DNA from: Mitsuokella jalaludinii DSM 13811
Lineage (GTDB): Bacteria; Bacillota; Negativicutes; Selenomonadales; Selenomonadaceae
DNA length: 64,000 nucleotides
Assembly: GCF_000702905.1 (NCBI RefSeq)
Contig: NZ_JNKR01000004.1
Span: forward strand, 60,081-124,080
Direction: 5' to 3'
Shown here: positions 35,529-42,978 of the stretch, one piece after another
How positions within the stretch are numbered: the stretch's first letter is position 1
Layout of the letters: every line of letters begins with the position of its first letter
Notes under the pieces: generated by a model
The model's database searches: none
What the model was told of the DNA's origin: nothing
What the model saw: the letters and a program-made list of their open reading frames with translations, nothing else
Translations under genes and position numbers: made by a program

Positions 35529-36356
35529 ATGGAACTTTCAGCCAGGCATCTGAAGGCCGGCTACGACAAGAATGTGATCATAGAAAACATGAACCTCGAT
35601 GTGCCGGCGCACAAGGTGACGGCGCTCATCGGGGCGAATGGTTGCGGCAAGTCGACGCTTTTGAAGACGCTCTGCCGCATTCAGCCGCCGCTCGGCGGCG
35701 AGGTGCTCCTGGATGGCCGCTCGATCTTCTCGGAAGACAGCCGGGAACTGGCCAAAAAGGTCGCCATACTGCCGCAGAACCCGATGGCCCCTGCGGGGCT
35801 CACGGTGCGGGAACTCGTCAACTACGGCCGCGCTCCGCATCGTTCGCGCTTCTTTGCGCGCACGACGCAGGAAGATAAGCGCATGGTCGAATGGGCCCTG
35901 CAGGAGACCGATATGACGGCCTTTGCGGACCGGCCGGTGGAGGCCTTGTCGGGCGGCCAGCGCCAGCGCGCCTGGATCGCGATGGCCATCGCGCAGGACA
36001 CAGAGATCCTGTTCCTCGATGAACCGACGAGTTTCCTCGATGTGGCACATCAGATGGATGTGCTGACGCTCGTGCGCCACCTCAATACGGCTTATGGAAA
36101 GACCATTGTCATGGTCATCCATGAGATCAATGAAGCGGCGCGCTTTGCCGATTACCTGCTCGCCATGCGGCACGGCACACTCCTCTATGAGGGGACGCCG
36201 GATGAAGTCTTCACGAGGGAGATGCTCGCCGATGTCTTCGGGATCGATGCCGAGCTGCTGCGCGATCCGCGCACCGGCCGGCCGTACTGCATCCCCTACG
36301 TGAACCGTGAGCGCCCGGCAGGCAGCGCATCGAAAGAGGAGAAGGCCTATGCGTAA
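35529..36356 (+). CDS. Iron-chelate ABC transporter ATP-binding protein (FecE/FepC type)
   Basis: A 275-residue ABC ATPase energising the two FecCD permeases. Walker A is GANGCGKSTLL near residue 35, the ABC signature LSGGQRQRA is standard, Walker B is ILFLDEPTSFLD, and the switch His is in VIHEINEA. The start at 35529 is chosen for 9-base spacing from aaggaagga; the ATG at 35520 abuts it. Its end overlaps the binding protein gene by 8 bases. Confidence 0.96.
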   Translation: MELSARHLKAGYDKNVIIENMNLDVPAHKVTALIGANGCGKSTLLKTLCRIQPPLGGEVLLDGRSIFSEDSRELAKKVAILPQNPMAPAGLTVRELVNYGRAPHRSRFFARTTQEDKRMVEWALQETDMTAFADRPVEALSGGQRQRAWIAMAIAQDTEILFLDEPTSFLDVAHQMDVLTLVRHLNTAYGKTIVMVIHEINEAARFADYLLAMRHGTLLYEGTPDEVFTREMLADVFGIDAELLRDPRTGRPYCIPYVNRERPAGSASKEEKAYA

Positions 36357-37437
36357 CCGGCTTCTGAGCGCGGGCTTTTTCGCACTGCTCATTGCGCTGA
36401 GTGCGGTGCTGGCCGGCTGCGGCAGCCAGGCTTCTTCCGGCAGTGCCAAGAGCACGGCGCTCTTTGATCCCGATGTGCCGCGGTCGGATGCGCCGGAGGC
36501 GATTGATGCCGAGCTTGCCAATCGATTTATCCAGACGAAGAATGCCTCCGATAAGATGTTTTCGGAAGAAGATGGCCGCACCGTCATCACCCATAAATAC
36601 GGCAGGACGGTCCTTCCGGAGAATCCGCAGCGCATCGTAGTCGTCGGCCTGGAGGATACGGCGGTGTCTCTCGGTATCCCCATCGCGGCAGCACACCTTG
36701 CCCCTTCGTCGTATCTCTATGACACGATGAAGGAGCAGGGCATCGAGAATATCCCCATCAATGTGGAGACGAAGACGGTCAACCTGGAAGCCGTGCAGCA
36801 GGCAAGCCCGGACATCATCCTCCTGCGCGACAGCTATGACAGGAATACGTACCGCGCCCTGTCCAAGATCGCTCCCGTCGTGCCGCTCGACCTGCAGAAA
36901 GAAGAGGTCACAGAGCTCGCTGCAGCGCGGGCCATCGGGCAGAGCGAAAGGGGGGAGGCGCGCCTGCGCGCCTATTACGATACGGTGAAGCAGGCAAGAC
37001 TCGCCATCAAGAACCATATCGGCGATGCGACGGTGGCGTATCTGCGCATCATGCAGAAAGAGATCCGCCTCTATCCGTACTCCGCCAATGCGACGAACCG
37101 GTTCATGTATGAACTGCTCAACCTCAGGCCGGACCCGATGGTCGTAGCGCTCGACCGCACGAAGAACAATCTCGCCATCTCGATGGAATCCCTGCCGGAT
37201 CTCCAGGCGGATTATCTCGTCCTTTCGAGCGGCTACGGTGCGAGCAGCGCTGGCAGCACAGAAACGGCGGAAAAGCGGTATGAGGAGCTCCGGGAAGACC
37301 CGCTCTGGCAGACGCTGCCAGCTGTCCGTGAGAATCACCTCTTAGAGGTCGATTCTGTCATCTGGAATGCGCACGGACTCATCGCGAAAGAACTGGCAAT
37401 CGCCAATCTCAAAGACTGGCTCGGCGGACAGCCGTGA
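36349..37437 (+). CDS. Iron-chelate substrate-binding lipoprotein
   Basis: A 362-residue periplasmic binding protein (FecB/FhuD, TroA-like fold). The signal peptide ends in a lipobox LAGC, so it is a lipoprotein anchored in a membrane. The conserved N-lobe start PENPQRIVVVGLEDTAVSLG and QQASPDIILLR are typical, and a long helix links the two lobes. The start at 36349 follows a gagaagg Shine-Dalgarno inside the 3' end of the ATPase gene. It delivers the ligand taken up by the receptor to the permeases. Confidence 0.93.
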   Translation: MRNRLLSAGFFALLIALSAVLAGCGSQASSGSAKSTALFDPDVPRSDAPEAIDAELANRFIQTKNASDKMFSEEDGRTVITHKYGRTVLPENPQRIVVVGLEDTAVSLGIPIAAAHLAPSSYLYDTMKEQGIENIPINVETKTVNLEAVQQASPDIILLRDSYDRNTYRALSKIAPVVPLDLQKEEVTELAAARAIGQSERGEARLRAYYDTVKQARLAIKNHIGDATVAYLRIMQKEIRLYPYSANATNRFMYELLNLRPDPMVVALDRTKNNLAISMESLPDLQADYLVLSSGYGASSAGSTETAEKRYEELREDPLWQTLPAVRENHLLEVDSVIWNAHGLIAKELAIANLKDWLGGQP

Positions 37438-37511
37438 CAGCGGTCAAGGATAGAAGACAGATCCTGGGGACCTGTCATGAATCGTATAGAAAGGTATAAA
37501 AGGAGATCATA

Positions 37512-38153
37512 ATGGAACTTTTGACGACAGGAATCACGTTTTTCCAGAAGGGCGGCATTGTCATGTACGTACTGCTGCTCTGTTCGCTTTTTGTGTTCTC
37601 AATCGGCATTGAGCGCGCGATGTACTTCCGGCGCATGGATTCTGGCCGCGCGTTTGCCCGTGACTTTTACCTGGCCCTGGCCAACAACAAGTGGCAGAAG
37701 GCCGAGCAGCTCGCCGACCATGCGCGTGGCGCCCTGGCTGACATCCTGTTCGCGGTCATCACGAAAAAGCCGGAAGCCCGCAAGAATCCGTCTGCTTACA
37801 TGGAAATCCAGTCCGGCATCGCGCTCGCGAAAATGCGCAAGCGCCTCTACTACCTCAGCGTCATCGTCACGATGGCACCGCTGCTCGGCCTGCTCGGCAC
37901 GATTAGCGGCATGATCACCTCCTTCTCGGTCTTCAATCTGGAATCGGGACAGGCTACGGCCATCACGGGTGGCGTCGGCGAGGCGCTCATTGCGACGGCC
38001 ATGGGCCTCTGCGTCGCCATCATCTCGCTCACGGTTCATGCTTACTTCTCGCAGCGCATCGAGAACATCGTCACGGACATGGAGCAGTGCTTCTCGATGG
38101 TCGAGACGGCTGAAGCAGGCGATATCCATGCTGTCAAAGAGGAGGCTGCCTGA
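37512..38153 (+). CDS. exbB: ExbB (MotA/TolQ/ExbB proton channel family)
   Basis: A 213-residue inner-membrane protein with three helices. The family signature GGVGEALIATAMGLCVAI follows the conserved TMAPLLGLLGTISGMI block. With ExbD it forms the proton-driven motor that powers TonB. An aaaaggag Shine-Dalgarno precedes the ATG, 74 bases after the lipoprotein gene. Its stop overlaps exbD by one base. Confidence 0.95.
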   Translation: MELLTTGITFFQKGGIVMYVLLLCSLFVFSIGIERAMYFRRMDSGRAFARDFYLALANNKWQKAEQLADHARGALADILFAVITKKPEARKNPSAYMEIQSGIALAKMRKRLYYLSVIVTMAPLLGLLGTISGMITSFSVFNLESGQATAITGGVGEALIATAMGLCVAIISLTVHAYFSQRIENIVTDMEQCFSMVETAEAGDIHAVKEEAA

Positions 38154-38563
38154 TGAGATTACGCGACAGAAGGAGCTTCGCGAAGCCGGAAGTCATGATC
38201 ATCCCGATGATCGACATCATGTTCTTCCTGCTGGTCTTTTTCATGATCAGCACGCTTTACATGGTCAACCTCAAGACGGTTGACGTCAATATGCCGAAGG
38301 CGGCCAGTGCTCAGACGCAGATGAACGTGACGTATCTCGTCACGCTCAAGAAGGACGGTACCCTGTACCTTGAGGACCAGCCCATCGAAGAGAAGGCGCT
38401 CATCAAGCAGGCGCAGCAGGAAAACCGCAGCAACAATCACTTTGCGATTGTCGTGCGCGCCGATGAGGGCATCGATTACGGCGAGGTTGTCGACCTCCTC
38501 GATCACTTCCGCAAAGCTGGCATCAGCCGGTTCGGACTCGCGGCTGATGCCGGCGGAAAGTGA
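38153..38563 (+). CDS. exbD: ExbD/TolR-type biopolymer transport protein
   Basis: A 136-residue protein with a single N-terminal helix containing the essential proton-carrying aspartate in IPMIDIMFFLLVFFM, followed by a periplasmic domain. It works with ExbB as the Ton motor stator. It is translationally coupled to exbB, and tonB starts 8 bases after its stop. Confidence 0.95.
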   Translation: MRLRDRRSFAKPEVMIIPMIDIMFFLLVFFMISTLYMVNLKTVDVNMPKAASAQTQMNVTYLVTLKKDGTLYLEDQPIEEKALIKQAQQENRSNNHFAIVVRADEGIDYGEVVDLLDHFRKAGISRFGLAADAGGK

Positions 38564-38571
38564 GGCAGAGG

Positions 38572-39303
38572 ATGCTTCGAGAAGATAAAGAGAATGCAGC
38601 CGGCTGGGGGATTTCCTGCGGTGTCCATATCATCATCCTGATGATCGTGGCCGCGACGGGCCTCTTCCAGGCCGTTTCATCCGAAAGCCATCCCGTCGAT
38701 GTCGAGATTTACGACAATGTGACAGAGGATGAGCAGCCGTCGGATGACAATTCAGAGGCAGAGGCGGCGCCGGCCGAATCGGAGCCGGATGCGCCTCAGC
38801 CAGATCCGATCGTCGTCGACCAGAGTGTCGCCGTTCCGGAAATCGAGACTGAGCGGAAGGACGAGAAGGAACAGCCAGAGAAGAAGCAGGCGGATGCAGC
38901 GGATCCGTCCGCCAAGCATCCTGCTGCTGATGCGAAGCCGAATGCCAAGGGCTCGCCGAACGGCAAGCCGGGCGGCGATGCAGACAAGCCAAAGGCCGGC
39001 CCGGCCCGCGATCCGGCTCACGTCAAGCACGTCAAGGTGCACGCACAGCAGCTCAGCACCGCGCAGCCGGCCTACCCGGTTTCCCTGCAGGCGAAGAAAG
39101 CGGTCGGCACCGTCACCGTCAATTACATCATCAATGCCTCAGGCGGCGTCGAGAGCCCGCAGATTGAAGCATCCTCCGGCTATCCGGAGATGGATGCAGC
39201 GGCTCTTGCGGCTATCGTGAACTTCACCTACAGTCCTGCGCGCAATGATTATGATGAACCCGTCAACACGCACGGACGCTACACGTTCCGTTTCCATCCC
39301 TGA
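38572..39303 (+). CDS. tonB: TonB energy transducer
   Basis: A 243-residue protein with an N-terminal membrane anchor (about residues 12-33), a long Pro/Glu/Asp then Lys/Pro/Ala-rich spacer crossing the periplasm, and a C-terminal TonB domain (PAYPVSLQAKKAVGTV through YTFRFHP). It transmits Ton motor force to the receptor. The start at 38572 is preferred for its gagg Shine-Dalgarno; an in-frame GTG at 38560 is also possible and would overlap exbD. Last gene of the operon. Confidence 0.93.
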   Translation: MLREDKENAAGWGISCGVHIIILMIVAATGLFQAVSSESHPVDVEIYDNVTEDEQPSDDNSEAEAAPAESEPDAPQPDPIVVDQSVAVPEIETERKDEKEQPEKKQADAADPSAKHPAADAKPNAKGSPNGKPGGDADKPKAGPARDPAHVKHVKVHAQQLSTAQPAYPVSLQAKKAVGTVTVNYIINASGGVESPQIEASSGYPEMDAAALAAIVNFTYSPARNDYDEPVNTHGRYTFRFHP

Positions 39304-39315
39304 TGATCGGATGCC

Positions 39316-39348
39316 AAAAAACCTGACCGTTTCTGGTCAGGTTTTTTT
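39316..39348. terminator. Bidirectional terminator between tonB and nfo
   Basis: CCTGACC/GGTCAGG stem extended by A/T pairs, 6-base loop, T run on the plus strand and A run on the other side. It serves both convergent genes. Confidence 0.92.
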
Positions 39349-39360
39349 GATGGGGTAGCG

Positions 39361-40209
39361 TCACGGTGCTGCTTTTTCGCGCAGCAAAGCGATTTCTCTT
39401 GCGTAGCCTGCAGCATCATTTGGCGTCTCGAGGATGAAGGGCAGGTCTTTGAGCGCCGGGTGACGGACGACGCGCACGAGCGCCTCGAGTCCGATATGGC
39501 CTTCGCCGATGCGGGCGTGGCGGTCCTTGTGGCTGCCGCGCTCGTTCTGGCTGTCGTTGAGATGGATGGCCTTGAGGCGTGCGAGGCCGATGACGAGGTC
39601 GAACTCCGTCAGCACCTCGTCGAGATGCTCGCGTATGTCGTAGCCGCCGTCCCAGACGTGGCAGGTGTCGAGGCAGACGCCGAGCTTGTCATCGAGCTCG
39701 ACGCGGTCGATGATGGCGCGCAGCTCTTCGAACGTGCGACCGACTTCGGTGCCCTTGCCCGCCATGGTTTCCAAGAGCACGGTCGTCTGCTGGTCCGGCG
39801 TGAGCACATCGTTGAGCTGTTGCGCGATGAGCTCAATGCCTTTCTCGGCACTCTGCCCGACGTGACTGCCAGGGTGGAAATTGTAGAAATTGCCGGGCAG
39901 GTGCTCGAGGCGCTGCAGGTCATCGGCCATCGCCTCATGTGCAAAGCGCCGCAGATTTTCCTTAGCAGCACAGGCATTCATCGTGTAGGGAGCATGGGCG
40001 ACAAGCGTGCCGATACCGTGCTCGTCCTTGTAGTGCAGGAACGCCTCGACATCCGCAAGGTCGAGTTCCTTGGCTCGGCCGCCGCGCGGATTGCGCGTGA
40101 AAAAGGCAAACGTGTCCGCATCGAGCCGCGACGCCTCACGCCCCATGGCGAGGAACCCCTTGGCTGAGGACAGGTGGCAGCCGATGTGCAATTTATGTTC
40201 CATAGGCAT
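39361..40209 (-). CDS. nfo: Endonuclease IV (AP endonuclease)
   Basis: A 282-residue TIM-barrel enzyme that cleaves 5' to abasic sites in DNA repair. Zinc-ligand motifs are visible: [10 protein letters not shown] near the start, [53 protein letters not shown] (given in two parts: HLNDSQ and [10 protein letters not shown]) and ILETPND. The start at 40209 is chosen because ggag lies 6 bases upstream; the start at 40221 would be TTG. It is convergent with tonB and shares its terminator. Confidence 0.95.
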   Translation of the reverse strand: MPMEHKLHIGCHLSSAKGFLAMGREASRLDADTFAFFTRNPRGGRAKELDLADVEAFLHYKDEHGIGTLVAHAPYTMNACAAKENLRRFAHEAMADDLQRLEHLPGNFYNFHPGSHVGQSAEKGIELIAQQLNDVLTPDQQTTVLLETMAGKGTEVGRTFEELRAIIDRVELDDKLGVCLDTCHVWDGGYDIREHLDEVLTEFDLVIGLARLKAIHLNDSQNERGSHKDRHARIGEGHIGLEALVRVVRHPALKDLPFILETPNDAAGYAREIALLREKAAP

Positions 40210-40260
40210 GTGATACTCCAATCTGTTATCGAGAATTGTTATTTGTTATAGTATAACACA

Positions 40261-40303
40261 TAAAAAAGCCGTCCGCATGCGATTTTGCGGACGGCTCTGT
40301 TTT
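40261..40303 (-). terminator. Terminator of the AraC-type gene
   Basis: Eleven-base perfect stem AGCCGTCCGCA/TGCGGACGGCT with a T run on the minus strand (A run at 40262-40267). Confidence 0.88.
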
Positions 40304-40310
40304 TGCAGTT

Positions 40311-41162
40311 CTATTGTGCCCAGGTCTTGCGGTACTTGCCGGGCGGCATGCCGACGATGTTGCTGAAGACGGACTGGAAGTAGTTGGAGTTGTTGTAGCC
40401 ACACTGCATGGCGATATCGGTAATCGTCATGTTCGTCGTGAGCAGCAGCGTCTGCGCTTCTTCGATGCGCTTGCGGATGATGTACTGCATCGGCGAAGAA
40501 CCCGTCAGGTCCTTGAACGTGTGGGAGAGGTAGTAGAGGTTGATGTGGAGCGCCTCGGCGATGTCGGGGAGCTTGAGGTCCTCGAGGTAATGGGCATCGA
40601 TGTACTCCTTGATGCGCGTGCCCATGGTGTAGGAAGGGTTCTCCTCACTCGTCGCCTTTGCCTCGGCCAATGCAGTGACCGCGACGACGATGGCCTGCGT
40701 CAAGGCGGCGCCAATCTCGCGGCGCTCATCGTCCTCGCCGTTGAGCGCTGCCAGGAGTTTCATCTCGCGCAGCAGATCGCGCAAGAAGGCATGCCTCCCT
40801 TCTTTGCTGAGATGCAGCACGAGCGGTGTGTCATGTTTGGTGAGGTGGCCGGGGGCCAGGCCGCAGAGATGCAGCGCACCGATGCGCATCGTGAAGCCCA
40901 TGAAGGAGCTGCTCGTCTTGAAGTCGTGCAGCGTATCGCTGTTGATCAAGACGAGATCTTCAGTGCGCAGCTGCTGGCTGCCCTCTTTGAGGCGCATGCG
41001 GCAATGCCCCTTCTCGACGAAGAGGATCTCTGCGACGTCATGATGTGATTTCAAGGTGCCGAACGGTGTGGTAGCGGCGAGGTTCTCGATGGACTCGAGG
41101 TGAGGACGCCTGCTGAGCTCGAATCGCGATTGTTTCGGACTGCCAAATGGTAGGATAGACAT
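40311..41162 (-). CDS. AraC-family transcriptional regulator
   Basis: A 283-residue regulator with an N-terminal cupin sensor domain (HHDVAEILFVEKGHCRM is typical) and a C-terminal double helix-turn-helix (LKLPDIAEALHINLYYLSHTFK split, then ITDIAMQCGYNNSNYFQSVF). It is transcribed away from the OPA transporter gene, so it probably controls that gene and the phosphoesterase. Its ribosome binding region contains a 12-base tandem duplication including the gaaagg Shine-Dalgarno. The ligand is unknown. Confidence 0.93.
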   Translation of the reverse strand: MSILPFGSPKQSRFELSRRPHLESIENLAATTPFGTLKSHHDVAEILFVEKGHCRMRLKEGSQQLRTEDLVLINSDTLHDFKTSSSFMGFTMRIGALHLCGLAPGHLTKHDTPLVLHLSKEGRHAFLRDLLREMKLLAALNGEDDERREIGAALTQAIVVAVTALAEAKATSEENPSYTMGTRIKEYIDAHYLEDLKLPDIAEALHINLYYLSHTFKDLTGSSPMQYIIRKRIEEAQTLLLTTNMTITDIAMQCGYNNSNYFQSVFSNIVGMPPGKYRKTWAQ

Positions 41163-41463
41163 ATCTTTCGACCTTTCTTTCGACCTTTCTGCGCCAGAAC
41201 ACGGATAAATGCGAATTTAAAACAAAAATTATAAGTTTTCGCAAAATGCCGAACAAGAAAACGGAGAAATCCATGCCAGCATTTCGGTATAATAGACTCC
41301 AGAAAGATCAGTTAATGATGATTTGATGGTTGCCTTTTGAGGAAGTGAGCTTCATATCTATTATTATACTGATAAATCACAAAAAATCCAGTCTTTTCCG
41401 GAGAGTCTGGAGAAAAAGGAATAATCAAAGTTGCTTTTTCGTAGGAAAGGTAAGGTGGAGAAA
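41163..41463. other. Divergent control region between the AraC regulator and OPA transporter
   Basis: No gene is seen. On the minus strand TTGTTC (41256-41251) and TATAAT (41233-41228) with 17 bases between form a promoter for the AraC gene. Two exact copies of TTTCGACCTTTC lie in tandem at 41166-41177 and 41178-41189. On the plus strand a TATAAT occurs at 41288 without a good -35. A segment at 41358-41374 recurs with one mismatch inside the hairpin downstream of the transporter (42841-42857). Confidence 0.6.
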
Positions 41464-42813
41464 ATGCTGAAATGGTTCCTGACTGGACCGGATAAGCCTC
41501 GCATCCAAGACAAGGCTGTGGTCAAGAAGATGTATCATACAGCACGTGTTCAGGCCGTCACGGCCATGATCCTCGGCTATGGCATGTACTATGTCATGCG
41601 CATGACACTCGGTGTTGCGAAGAAGCCGATGCTCCAGGACGGCTTCACGCCGACAGAACTCGGCATGATGGGTGCGGGCATGCTCGTCGCCATCGCCATC
41701 GGCAAATGCGCCAACGGCTTCATCGCTGACCACTGCAACATCAAGAAAATCGTGCCGCTCGGCTTGCTCGGCGCAGCTATCGTCAATGCCATCCTCGGCA
41801 TGAGCAATACGACCTGGGTCTTCATCGTGCTCTGGGCTGTCAACGGTGTGTTCCAGAGCATGGGCTCAGCACCGTGTATCGTCTCCCTGTCACAATGGTT
41901 TGCCAAGAGTCAGCTCGCTACGTACTACGGTGTCTTCAGTATCGCACATTACGTCGGTGAAGGCGCTACGTACCTCGGCACCTCGATGATCATCGTCGCC
42001 CTCGGCTGGCATGCCGCCTTCTTCGTACCGGGCGTCGCCTGCATCGTGCTCGCATTCATCATGTATCGCTTCATGCGCGACCGGCCAGAGACGTACGGCC
42101 TGCCGTCTGCCAATGAGTTTGAGGGCGAAGTCGCCCAGGAAAAGAAAGAGCAGCAGGTTTCCACGAAGGAAGCACAGCTCATGGTCATCAAGAACCCGTA
42201 CGTATGGCTGCTCGCCGCTGCGGCAATCTGCCTCGGCATTTCCCGTTATTCCATCTCGAGCTGGGGCGTCATCTTCCTGCAGGAAGCGAAGGGCTTTGAC
42301 CTCGTGACGGCCGGCAGTATCATGTCGCTCTCCCCGATTCTCGGCGGTGTCGGCTCCTTTTTCTCCGGCATCATCTCCGATAAGATCTTCCATTCGCATC
42401 ACTCCGTCACGACGATTGTCTTCGGCATTGTCATGCTGATCGGCATTACCGGTGTCTGCTACGTGCCGGCTGGTGATCCGACGCTCGCAGCTGCCTGTGT
42501 TGCCATCTTCGGCTTCGGTCTCGGCGTCATCCTCTGCTTCGTCGGCGGTCTGCTCGCTGTTGACCTCTGCCCGCGCAAGGCAACTGGTGCCGCGATGGGC
42601 GTCATCGGTCTGCTCGCTTACGGCGGCGCAGCCCTGCAGGATATCGTCAACGGCATCCTGATGGATTCGGCAAAGGTCGTTGTCGACGGTGTCACGACGT
42701 ATCATTTCGAGACGATCACGAACTTCTGGATTGCCTCGGTCGTCATCATGACACTGCTCATCGTGCCGACGCTCTGGGCTAAGAAGCACAAAGAAGCAGA
42801 CGAAGAAGCATAA
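41464..42813 (+). CDS. MFS transporter of the organophosphate:phosphate antiporter (OPA) family
   Basis: A 449-residue transporter with 12 helices, resembling GlpT/UhpT. The N-terminus MLKWFLTGPDKPRI matches the family's short leader before helix 1 (GYGMYYVMRMTLGVAKKPM), and the motif YYVxR with its substrate-phosphate arginine is present. Such proteins exchange phosphate for sugar phosphate or glycerol 3-phosphate. The start at 41464 has aaggtgg spaced 5 bases; an upstream TTG at 41431 is possible. The next gene encodes a phosphoesterase, fitting import and dephosphorylation of an organophosphate. Confidence 0.88.
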   Translation: MLKWFLTGPDKPRIQDKAVVKKMYHTARVQAVTAMILGYGMYYVMRMTLGVAKKPMLQDGFTPTELGMMGAGMLVAIAIGKCANGFIADHCNIKKIVPLGLLGAAIVNAILGMSNTTWVFIVLWAVNGVFQSMGSAPCIVSLSQWFAKSQLATYYGVFSIAHYVGEGATYLGTSMIIVALGWHAAFFVPGVACIVLAFIMYRFMRDRPETYGLPSANEFEGEVAQEKKEQQVSTKEAQLMVIKNPYVWLLAAAAICLGISRYSISSWGVIFLQEAKGFDLVTAGSIMSLSPILGGVGSFFSGIISDKIFHSHHSVTTIVFGIVMLIGITGVCYVPAGDPTLAAACVAIFGFGLGVILCFVGGLLAVDLCPRKATGAAMGVIGLLAYGGAALQDIVNGILMDSAKVVVDGVTTYHFETITNFWIASVVIMTLLIVPTLWAKKHKEADEEA

Positions 42814-42828
42814 CAAAAGATTTGCAGG

Positions 42829-42872
42829 ATCATTCTTTCTCTACTATTATACTGATATAGAGAAAGAATGAT
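42829..42872. repeat. 15-base perfect inverted repeat downstream of the OPA transporter
   Basis: Arms 42829-42843 and 42858-42872 are exact reverse complements (ATCATTCTTTCTCTA and its complement) around a 14-base loop containing CTATTATACTGATA. It is AT-rich and lacks a T run, so it is a weak terminator candidate or a regulator site. The loop matches a stretch upstream of the transporter. Confidence 0.7.
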
Positions 42873-42978
42873 TTGCATTAAGGAAATCAGAGTACGAATA
42901 TGACCGCGGTCCCTTGGTGTCCTGTTTTTCGGCTGCAGTTGAAGCAAGGATTACGTCAGGTCTCGGAAGGAAGATACT

